Shown: piece after piece, positions 9,801 to 16,783 of the stretch
Layout of the letters: the number at the start of each line of letters is the position of its first letter
Position numbering within the stretch: position 1 is the first letter of the stretch
Source of the DNA: Gammaproteobacteria bacterium
GTDB taxonomy: Bacteria; Pseudomonadota; Gammaproteobacteria; Chromatiales; Chromatiaceae
Length of the DNA: 64,000 nucleotides
Direction of reading: 5' to 3'
Assembly (NCBI GenBank): GCA_011390365.1
Contig: JAABSM010000002.1
Coordinates: forward strand, 43,089 to 107,088
Program-made: the position numbers and the translations under genes
The notes under the pieces: generated by a model
Told to the model about the DNA's origin: nothing
Databases searched by the model: none
What the model saw: the letters and a program-made list of their open reading frames with translations, nothing else

Positions 9801-12800
9801 GGCGGCCAGGCATCGGCGGCGACCGACGAAGAGGCGGATGCGAGTGCGGTGCAGGAAGTGTCCACCACGGAAGAGGGAATGGAGAGCGATCTCGATCTCG
9901 GCGCATTGCCGGAAACCGACTGGGATGACGTGCCCACGGAGCCGATCGAGCCCACCGAACCCATTGAAGATATCGATGAGGGCGACGACTTCTCAAGCCT
10001 GGAAGAGGGCGACGAAGGCGAGATCGAGCTGAAAGGCCTGTGGGAAGAGGGCGACGAGCCGAGCGCCGATTCCGATACGGCGCTGGAAGGTCTGGGGGAT
10101 TTCGGCGACCTGGAAGGCCTGGGCGAAGACGACGAGCTGGCGACCCTCGATGACGGTGAGATCGAGCTTGAAGGCCTGTCGGAAGAGGGCGACGAGCCGA
10201 GCGCCGATTCCGATACGGCGCTGGAAGGTCTGGGGGATTTCGGCGACCTGGAAGGCCTGGGCGAAGACGACGAGCTGGCGATCGGCGATGAGGGCGAGAT
10301 CGAGCTTGAGGGGCTTTCCGAAGAAGGGGCGGTCTCCGACGATGACATCAATTTTTTCGCGGGCCTTGAGGATGACCTGACCCAGGGACAGGAAGGGGCA
10401 TCGGAAGAAGGCTCGCGGCAAGACGCTGAAAAAAAAAATGAGCAGGAAGGCGATGAAATAGGGGACTTTGGGGAGACTTCATCGTTCGGTGATTTCGCCG
10501 ATTTGATGCTTGACGAAACCGTCGCCACCACACAGCGCTTCGACGACGAAGTGGCGGATGATGACTTGCAAGCCGAGCACGGTGGGGTCGAGGTGGAGGA
10601 AGGAGGGGAGGTTTCCGGGCCTCCGGATGCCGGCGAGGAGCCGCGCACCGTCGAAGATGCCACGTTGGATGAACTGGATGATGACTTCTTCGACGGTGAG
10701 CAGGCCATGTTTGCTGGTGATGACCCCGATCAAGAGCTGACCGATGATGACGTGAAAGGCGATGCGCCTTCCATCTCCGAGCAGGGCGAAGGATTGAATG
10801 GCCCGCGGGAGGCCGATGATTGGGAGTCGATCGCTTCGGGGTTCGGCCATCTTGAAGACGATTTCGAGCAGGAATTGACCGGCCTGATCTCTACCCAGTT
10901 CAATGAATTCGATGACGAGCTGGGTTCTGAAGAAGAGGAGGAAGCCGCTTCCGCTCCTGTCGCCATTGATGATGGGGGCGAGTCGATGGAAGCGGACGTC
11001 GCCGAAGCGCCGATCCAGATCGACGACACCCTGTTGGAGATCTTTTCCGGAGAGAGCCGCACCCACCTCGCCACCCTTCGGGAGTTCCTCGACCGCTGCG
11101 AGGCGAGCGATGCCGATATCGTGCCCGATGAGTCGGTTACTCGCGCCCTGCACACCCTCCGCGGCAGCGCCCATATGGCGGAGGTCACGCCGATCTCGGC
11201 GGTGGGAGGGGCGCTTGAGGGATACGCCAAGACGTTGCTCAATCATGGAATTCCCGTCGATCAGCGCTTCTGCGACCTCCTCGCGAACGGAGTGGTGGCG
11301 ATCGAGCAGGTGCTGGGGGCCATCAACCGCCCGGGGGCCGAACTTCCGGAATGGCGGGCGTTGGCGGATGAGGCGAACGAATTGCGGCAGGCCGTCCTTG
11401 CCGAGGATCGTGAGGCGGGTACCAAGGAGTCCGCAGCGAAAGAGACGCCGGATCAGCAACCGCAAGAGACGGGGAGTCAGGCCCGGAGCGAGCCGCCGAC
11501 GGGAGTTCCGGAAGGGGGGCCGGACGGGACTGAGGGCGCTTCTCCAGACAACCCATTCCCCAGTGCCGACGAGCCGCCGGTGCGGGTGTCGGCGGATGAG
11601 GAGCTCATCGAGATCTTCATAGAAGAGGCGGAAGAGCTGCTGGACAGCCTCGATAACACGCTGACGGGATGGTCCACCGAGGGTGAGGACCGTGAGTCCA
11701 TGTCGGAATTGCAGCGTACCCTGCATACCCTCAAGGGTAGCTCACGCCTCGCGGGCATCAGCGCCATTGGTGACTTGAGTCACTCTTTCGAATCATTGCT
11801 GATCGGCATTCGTCAGGAGAAGCTTGCGCATACCAGCGAAATCCATGAGCTGTGTCTGAAGGTGGCGGATCGTCTGGTGCGACAGGTGGAGGAGGTGAGA
11901 GACTCCCGACGGGTCACGCCCGCCACCGTACTGGTGGCGGTGCTGGATGGGCTGATCGATGGCTCCGTGGGGACCGATCGGCTGGATGACTTCCTGGTCG
12001 AAAGCGAGGACTCGGCGAGAGAAGAGACGCCGCTGGCGACCGCGGCCCCGGTCAAGGCTGCCGATGAGGAGGCGGTCGCGGAGGAGGTGGTTGCGGTCGA
12101 TGCGGATCCGGAACTGGCCGAGATCTTCCTGGAAGAGGCGCGAGACCTGCTCGACTCCCTGGATCAGACGGTCCACGAATGGGGGGGAAGTATCGAAAAC
12201 CTGGAGCCCATCGCGGAACTCCAGCGGGTCCTTCACACCCTCAAGGGCAGCTCCCGCCTGGCGGGCATAGCCCCGATCGGCGACTTGAGTCACGCCTTCG
12301 AATCCCTGCTGGTGGCGCTGAAGCAGGAGAACATCGCGATGAAACCGGAGTTCTTCAGGCTCGCGCAAAGCGCTACCGACCGCCTGGCCGAGCAGATCGG
12401 AGAGGTCAAGGAGAACGGCAAGGTCGCTACCTCCAACTGGCTGGTCAGGTTGCTGGAGGCGGCGCAGCGCGGAGAATACATCGAGCTGGAAGAGACCGGC
12501 ATTCATGACACCACCCGGATCGCCCAGTCCGCGGCGCAGAAGGTGCGGGATGAGCAGAAGAAAAAGCAGGAACAGGAGCAGCAGCCCGGCCAGGACGGCG
12601 GGGCGCAGAAAAAGGGCGGGCGCGAACAGGTCCGGGTGAGACCGGAACTGCTGGATCGACTGGTCAACTACGCCGGTGAGATCAGTATCTACCGCGCGCG
12701 CCTTGAGGAGCAGAACAGCACCCTTGGCTTCAACCTTCAGGAAATGATCCAGACGGTCGGGCGCCTGCGCGCCCAGCTGCGCAATATGGAGATCGAGACC

Positions 12801-14477
12801 GAGGCCCAGATCCTCTCCCGCTACGAAAAGGAGTTGGAAGAGAGCGGCATGGAGCAGGACAAAAACTTCGATCCGCTGGAGATGGACCAGTTTTCCAACA
12901 TGCAGCAGCTCTCTCGCGCGCTGGTGGAGACGGTTAGCGACCTGACCAGCATCAACGACGCGCTGGATGGGTTGCAGCGGGACACGGATACCCTGTTGCT
13001 ACAGCAATCCCGGGTCTCGGTGGACCTCCAGGACGGGCTGATGCGCACGCGCATGGTGCCCTTCTCCCAGACCATTCCGCGCTTGCGACGTCTGATTCGC
13101 CAGACCTGCTCGTCTCAGCGGAAACGGGCGGAGCTCGCGGTGGTCGGCGGTGAAGCGGAAATCGACCGCAACATCCTCGATCGCGTCATCGGTCCCATTG
13201 AGCACCTGCTTAGAAACTCCGTCTCCCACGGCATTGAGACCCCGGACGAAAGGGTCGGCAAGGGCAAGAGTGATGTGGGCAGGATTACCTTCACCCTATC
13301 GCGCGAGGGCAACGATGTCGTCATCATGATCTCCGACGATGGCGCGGGGCTCAATCTGGACAGGATTCGCGCCAAGGCGATCGACCGCGGACTGCTCGCG
13401 GAGGGGGCCAAGGTCTCCGACGAGGATCTGATGCAGTTCATCCTGGAGCATGGATTCTCCACCGCCTCGAAGGTCGATCAGGTCGCGGGGCGAGGCGTCG
13501 GCATGGACGTGGTGGTTAGCGAGATCAAGCAGATGGGCGGCTCGCTGAAGATTCGTTCGGAATGGGGCAAGGGCGCGGATTTCATTCTCATCCTGCCGCT
13601 CACCCTGGCAGTAACCGACTCCCTGCTGATGAAGCTGGGCGAGGATGTCTATGCGGTTCCCCATACCGGCATGGAAGGTGTGGTGCGGATCTCCCGGGAA
13701 GATCTGGTGGCCTGCTACGAAGGCCGCAAGGAGGGGTTCGAGTATGCGGGCAATACCTACCTGCTGCGATACCTGGGCGGATTGCTGGGCACAGCCGCCA
13801 TGCAACTTCCGGAACAGCAGCGCTGGTTTCCGGTGCTGCTGGTGAAAGCCGGTGAACACCGGGTCGGGCTCCAGGTGGATGAGCTGCTGGGTAACCGTGA
13901 GGTGGTGGTGAAACCCCTCGGCCAGCAGCTCAACGGGTTGCGTTGGCTATCCGGCGGCACCATCCTTGCCGATGGCCAGGTGGCGCTGATCCTGGATGCC
14001 CCGGCGGTGGTGCGCATGGATGCGGCGAAGACCGTGGTGACCACGGAGGAGGCGGCCCCCGCGCAGCCGGTGGAAGAGAAGAAGCCGGCGCGCCAGAAGC
14101 TGCTGGTGATGGTGGTGGATGACTCCATTACCGTTCGCAAGGTAACGACCCGTTTCCTCACCCGTCATAACATGGAGGTGGTTACCGCCAAGGATGGTGT
14201 CGACGCGGTCGCCCAATTGCAGGAGATCCGCCCCGATATCATGCTGCTGGATATCGAGATGCCGCGCATGGACGGTTACGAGCTGGCCCGTCATATCAAG
14301 CACTCGCATGAGCTCAAGGATATCCCGTTGATCATGATCACCTCCCGCACCGGCGAGAAACACCGTAACGTGGCCAAGGAGCTGGGCGTCGAGCGTTATC
14401 TCGGCAAGCCCTACCAGGAGACGGAGCTGCTGGAGACCATTCAGGAGCTGACCGCCGATGTGGAGGTTCAGGCGTGA
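6879..14477 (+). CDS. chpA: ChpA/PilL-type hybrid chemotaxis kinase with multiple Hpt domains
   Basis: A 2532-residue CheA-type kinase of the Pil-Chp system, feeding phosphate to PilG and PilH. Reading along the protein: an N-terminal Hpt-like helical unit with H52; a P1-like unit in which Ser (S483) replaces His (RFSTISGAF), resembling the Spt domain of Pseudomonas ChpA; five canonical Hpt sites at H672, H871, H1425, H1616 and H1786 (HTLKGS or HTLRGS); and a dimerisation region from about 1917. The HATPase N-box (LLRNSVSHGIETPDER) lies near 2110, with G boxes SDDGAGL and GRGVGMDVV. A CheW-like domain spans about 2241-2370 and a receiver about 2406-2528, with D2458. Between H871 and H1425 lies a very acidic linker containing a 138-bp tandem repeat and an A10 run. 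Kinase and receiver residues appear intact. Confidence 0.95.
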   Translation: MTEAHDYSALKWLDRELGDTIGQARNALQEFVEGAGSKSLMEECASHVHQVHGILQMVQVHGAMLLAREIEESARRLTEGDIEGDEEEFAETLMMGLIRLPDYLEQVQTDNLDNPLLLMDTLNELRDWRKAKPLEQFQLFAPAFKGKLLADTGEGKPNPQLPGLAKAVRPRMQRGLLAWIKGTDVADGLDNLQKVMQVLERSAGTDQVRRVFHIVRAALVLPLKDAEGSGASVKKLFARVDQFIRRIVEGGEQGIVQDFPLELGQRLLYEVGSATVEDDLLKEVRDHYGLAWIARCKLAAGLGRGMRSANREMLSSFKEALGEDLTGIKDKLDLFIRTGSSDPQQLAFLEAPLRTVAGTLGMVGQDNLRQRLLKQAELLKSTAGQGEMPGESELMSMAGDILFVETSLENLSSTSAEKRAGEEVTGAEGAGALEMPSGEYEKLVGTVIQQAAIDMHKCKDAILAYLKTPEEISLLSQVPVRFSTISGAFEILKLGEASALVKKLAGFVSEQIIRRRVELDKDRMNLFADSVTSIEYFMESMAEGRGAQRDILTFADQSLNNLIEVVGDEDRSAEYVQDRPPEPEVTLEMGDLETLTMTADGVQAADLAASSGEGADAGAEEEKILDEVDPEILEIFIEEAREELSVIREFFPRWKNDRNDRDALITFRRSFHTLKGSGRLVGAATIGELAWSIENLLNRIIDQTVPVTNDALAVIDEAVGALPALVECLEKGREPKFNVQLMIDKALALADPEKRDNHEEDHTSDEVPEIPPDEQQEDSAAQSKRPGKGEPARDDGGTAASDASKGGAASTVEAETAKAGATVLEDVDPEILDIFIEEAKEELETIGKYYPVWRENHSDKDSLTVFRRSFHTLKGSGRMVGAMTIGELAWSVENLLNRIIEEAVKVTPPVLEMIDETIAHLPHLIDCQEHAKAPTINVQPLIDRGTLLAKPGGAEQVEKEGTPLKALIAGASAAGGQASAATDEEADASAVQEVSTTEEGMESDLDLGALPETDWDDVPTEPIEPTEPIEDIDEGDDFSSLEEGDEGEIELKGLWEEGDEPSADSDTALEGLGDFGDLEGLGEDDELATLDDGEIELEGLSEEGDEPSADSDTALEGLGDFGDLEGLGEDDELAIGDEGEIELEGLSEEGAVSDDDINFFAGLEDDLTQGQEGASEEGSRQDAEKKNEQEGDEIGDFGETSSFGDFADLMLDETVATTQRFDDEVADDDLQAEHGGVEVEEGGEVSGPPDAGEEPRTVEDATLDELDDDFFDGEQAMFAGDDPDQELTDDDVKGDAPSISEQGEGLNGPREADDWESIASGFGHLEDDFEQELTGLISTQFNEFDDELGSEEEEEAASAPVAIDDGGESMEADVAEAPIQIDDTLLEIFSGESRTHLATLREFLDRCEASDADIVPDESVTRALHTLRGSAHMAEVTPISAVGGALEGYAKTLLNHGIPVDQRFCDLLANGVVAIEQVLGAINRPGAELPEWRALADEANELRQAVLAEDREAGTKESAAKETPDQQPQETGSQARSEPPTGVPEGGPDGTEGASPDNPFPSADEPPVRVSADEELIEIFIEEAEELLDSLDNTLTGWSTEGEDRESMSELQRTLHTLKGSSRLAGISAIGDLSHSFESLLIGIRQEKLAHTSEIHELCLKVADRLVRQVEEVRDSRRVTPATVLVAVLDGLIDGSVGTDRLDDFLVESEDSAREETPLATAAPVKAADEEAVAEEVVAVDADPELAEIFLEEARDLLDSLDQTVHEWGGSIENLEPIAELQRVLHTLKGSSRLAGIAPIGDLSHAFESLLVALKQENIAMKPEFFRLAQSATDRLAEQIGEVKENGKVATSNWLVRLLEAAQRGEYIELEETGIHDTTRIAQSAAQKVRDEQKKKQEQEQQPGQDGGAQKKGGREQVRVRPELLDRLVNYAGEISIYRARLEEQNSTLGFNLQEMIQTVGRLRAQLRNMEIETEAQILSRYEKELEESGMEQDKNFDPLEMDQFSNMQQLSRALVETVSDLTSINDALDGLQRDTDTLLLQQSRVSVDLQDGLMRTRMVPFSQTIPRLRRLIRQTCSSQRKRAELAVVGGEAEIDRNILDRVIGPIEHLLRNSVSHGIETPDERVGKGKSDVGRITFTLSREGNDVVIMISDDGAGLNLDRIRAKAIDRGLLAEGAKVSDEDLMQFILEHGFSTASKVDQVAGRGVGMDVVVSEIKQMGGSLKIRSEWGKGADFILILPLTLAVTDSLLMKLGEDVYAVPHTGMEGVVRISREDLVACYEGRKEGFEYAGNTYLLRYLGGLLGTAAMQLPEQQRWFPVLLVKAGEHRVGLQVDELLGNREVVVKPLGQQLNGLRWLSGGTILADGQVALILDAPAVVRMDAAKTVVTTEEAAPAQPVEEKKPARQKLLVMVVDDSITVRKVTTRFLTRHNMEVVTAKDGVDAVAQLQEIRPDIMLLDIEMPRMDGYELARHIKHSHELKDIPLIMITSRTGEKHRNVAKELGVERYLGKPYQETELLETIQELTADVEVQA
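10018..10310 (+). repeat. two-copy 138-bp in-frame tandem repeat inside chpA
   Basis: Two adjacent copies with a period of 138 bp (46 codons), for example GCGACGAGCC at 10051 and again at 10189. About 100 bp around these points is identical between copies. The encoded unit is acidic and Gly/Leu-rich (EEGDEPSADSDTALEGLGDF). A third, partial unit follows (GEIELEGLSEEG). The near-identity suggests recent duplication or ongoing homogenisation. Confidence 0.9.
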
Positions 14478-14956
14478 GCGGTAATCGACCCGATGTACAG
14501 CATATTGTCGTACGCAGCGTATTGATGCCGTTGCAGGGGATGACCTTGATGCTGCCTAACGCCGCGGTCTCCGAGGTCGTCGCCTACGACGAGAACTCGG
14601 AGAAGGTTCCCGGCGCCGACAACAGCTGGCTTCTGGGTACCCAGATCTGGCGTCAGCAGATCATCCCCCTCATTGCCTTCGAACGGATGCTCGGCAAGCG
14701 CTTCAGCGGCGAGGGTAAACGTTTGATGGTGGCGGTGTGCAATACCCTCAACGGTAACCCCAAGCGCCCCTATCTGGGGATTGTCCTCAGTGATATCCCG
14801 CATCTGATTCGAGCCCACCACAGTATGATAGAACCCGTGCGGGAGAGTGGCGAGTCGGACAAGCGCATCCTGGGGCGGATGCGCCTCAATGGCGAGGAGG
14901 TCATACTGCCGGATCTTGACGCCATCGAAGAGATGGTGAATCAGGAGTTGCCCTGA
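14474..14956 (+). CDS. chpC: ChpC, CheW-like protein
   Basis: A 160-residue CheW-like adaptor, probably ChpC, which links extra receptors to ChpA in Pseudomonas. The GTG at 14474 overlaps the chpA stop by four bases (GTGA), implying translational coupling. CheW-type segments include VLMPLQGMTLMLPNAAVSEVV, split by variation, then SWLLGTQIWRQQIIPLI and a C-terminal LNGEEVILPDLDAIEEM. The CheB-like methylesterase ChpB that lies between chpA and chpC in Pseudomonas is absent. Confidence 0.85.
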   Translation: MSGNRPDVQHIVVRSVLMPLQGMTLMLPNAAVSEVVAYDENSEKVPGADNSWLLGTQIWRQQIIPLIAFERMLGKRFSGEGKRLMVAVCNTLNGNPKRPYLGIVLSDIPHLIRAHHSMIEPVRESGESDKRILGRMRLNGEEVILPDLDAIEEMVNQELP

Positions 14957-14979
14957 TCTGACCGCTCATACCCCCTCCG

Positions 14980-15004
14980 AAAAACGCCCTTCCATCATGG
15001 GCGT
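14980..15004 (-). terminator. Rho-independent terminator for the rsmE operon
   Basis: On the minus strand ACGCCC / GGGCGT (14999-15004 and 14984-14989) form a 6-bp stem with a 9-base loop, followed by TTTTTCGG. It lies about 95 bp downstream of rsmE and close to the end of chpC, so it may act for both convergent units. Confidence 0.6.
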
Positions 15005-15098
15005 GTGATGACACGGCCATCCACCGGGAGAGGGGCGGGGTGAGGGCTGAGAACGGGCGGAGTATCAACGGTTACGGCCTGATTCATCTTGCTGAGAT

Positions 15099-15830
15099 CT
15101 ACCCCATGTCTCCCCACAGGGTCTGAAGTGCCGCGATTACCGCCAGCGGGGCGGTCTCGGTGCGCAGCACCCGGCCGCCAAGCCGCACCGCCGTGAACCC
15201 CGCCGCCAGCGCATCCTGTTTCTCGCCATCACCGAGCCCCCCTTCCGGCCCGGTCAACAGGATAATCCGATTACAGGGCGCAAGCGCCTTGAGGCCCATC
15301 GTCGCGAGGGGGTCCGGCAGCAGTTTGAGGCGATCCTCCCAGGCCGTCCCGCTCCAGTCGGCGAGCGCGCGCGGAGGCTTCACCGCGGGAACCATGGCGC
15401 GACCGCACTGTTCGCAGGCGGAGATGGCAACCCCTTGCCAATGCTCCCGTTTGCGCGCCATGGAATCCGGGTTCAGGCGCACGACGCTGCGCTCGCAGAA
15501 GAGGGGGGTTATGCGGGTAACGCCGAGTTCGATCGCCTTCTGAATCGCCTGGTCCATGCGCGAACCCTTGGAGATCCCCAGCCCGAGATGGATCTCCAGC
15601 GGTCCTTCGGCGTGGTTCTCCCGCTCCTCTTCCACCCTGACCCAAGCCGTGCGGCGGGCGAGGCGAACAATCTGGCAGCGATAGTCCCGGCCATCGCCGT
15701 TGAACAGTATCAGCGGGGCCTGCTCTTTCAGGCGCAACACCCGAATGGCATGGGTGAAGGCGTCATCCGCAAGCGTCAACTCCCGTCCCTGAGCGAGGGG
15801 ACCGGCGTGGTAGAGGCGTGGCAAGCGCAC
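15099..15830 (-). CDS. rsmE: 16S rRNA (uracil-1498-N3)-methyltransferase
   Basis: A 243-residue SPOUT-class enzyme that uses SAM to methylate U1498 of 16S rRNA. Seen: N-terminal PUA-like part (RLPRLYHAGPLAQG, HAIRVLRLK), then the catalytic part with LGLGISKGSRMDQAIQKAIELGV, FCERSVVR, ISACEQCGRAMVP and the knot motif LLTGPEGGLGDGEK. Near the C-terminus LGGRVLRTETAPLAVIAAL is diagnostic. It has the usual length. It lies last in the minus-strand series behind the pentapeptide-repeat gene, separated by 108 bp. Confidence 0.96.
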   Translation of the reverse strand: MRLPRLYHAGPLAQGRELTLADDAFTHAIRVLRLKEQAPLILFNGDGRDYRCQIVRLARRTAWVRVEEERENHAEGPLEIHLGLGISKGSRMDQAIQKAIELGVTRITPLFCERSVVRLNPDSMARKREHWQGVAISACEQCGRAMVPAVKPPRALADWSGTAWEDRLKLLPDPLATMGLKALAPCNRIILLTGPEGGLGDGEKQDALAAGFTAVRLGGRVLRTETAPLAVIAALQTLWGDMG

Positions 15831-15938
15831 GGGGTTCCCCGCTACTACAGCTGCGCCAAAGGAACGGAAACATCGGAGGTCGAGCCTGCGGGCGGATTGC
15901 GCCTGCGGGGGTGTTTCCGATATTTGCGCGCGGTCGTA

Positions 15939-16757
15939 CTACTTGCAGGGTCCGATGGAGCCATCGTGCATCCTGGCGTTGCAGAAATTGGTGTGCAGTT
16001 TGAGGACGCTGCTGACGGAAGCGTCGCTGAGGTCGGCGTTGGTCAGATCCGCGCCGCGCAGGTCCGCGCCATTGATGATCGCCCCGGTTAGGTTGGCGCC
16101 GCGCAGGTTGGTGTTGCGCAGGTTGGTGTAGCTGATGTTGGCGTGGCTCAAGTTGGCCCCTTCCAGGTTGGCATTGGAGAGGTTGGTCATCATCAGGCTC
16201 GCCTCCCGCAGATCGGCCCCTACCAGCTTGGCCCCCGACAGATCGGCGCTGCGCAGATCCGCTTCGGTCAGCTTGGCGTTGGTCATGTCGCTGCTGCGCA
16301 TATTGGCGAAACTGGCGAAGACCTTGGGGAGCTGGGCGTTGGTCAGGTTGGCGGTGGTGAGGCGGGCATAACTCAGTTCCGCGGCCTCGAGGTTGGAGTT
16401 GGTCAGGTTGCAGGCATGCATGGAAGCGCCCCGAAGGGTGGCGGCGTAGAGATTGGCCTCGGCGATATTGGTCTTGTCCAGGTTGGCGTCGGTCAGGTCG
16501 GCGCGGGCGAAATCGACGAAGATCAGTACCGCGCTCTCGAAGTCGGCGCCATTGAGGCGGGCGCGTTTGAAGTCGGAGTCGAACAGATAGGCCCCGCTGA
16601 AATCGGCGCTGTAGAGGTTCCGTCCCTCAAAGCTCTGATAGCGCAGGTTGCACATCGGGCATTCATAGCGCTCCTCCTCCGCTTGGGTCGCATGGAACGG
16701 GGCGACAAGGAGAAGCAGATATGCCGCAAGCGAAAGATGACGAAGATCCGGATTCAT
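15939..16757 (-). CDS. exported pentapeptide-repeat protein
   Basis: A 272-residue protein starting at ATG 16755-16757. The N-terminus (LRHLSLAAYLLLLVAPFHATQAEEE) is a signal peptide, so the repeat domain is exported. A CPMC pair (C33, C36) follows. From about residue 45 to 255 the sequence is an almost continuous A(D/N)LxX array (for example GADLREASLMMTNLSNANLE), predicting a right-handed quadrilateral beta-helix. The end carries more Cys (NFCNARM, GPCK). The function is unknown; exported repeats of this kind often act as structural or binding surfaces. It is 26 bp behind the TPR-secretin gene, so the two are very likely cotranscribed. Confidence 0.88.
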   Translation of the reverse strand: MNPDLRHLSLAAYLLLLVAPFHATQAEEERYECPMCNLRYQSFEGRNLYSADFSGAYLFDSDFKRARLNGADFESAVLIFVDFARADLTDANLDKTNIAEANLYAATLRGASMHACNLTNSNLEAAELSYARLTTANLTNAQLPKVFASFANMRSSDMTNAKLTEADLRSADLSGAKLVGADLREASLMMTNLSNANLEGANLSHANISYTNLRNTNLRGANLTGAIINGADLRGADLTNADLSDASVSSVLKLHTNFCNARMHDGSIGPCK

Positions 16758-16783
16758 TTTCAGTGGCTCGGTTGCTCTGGCTC

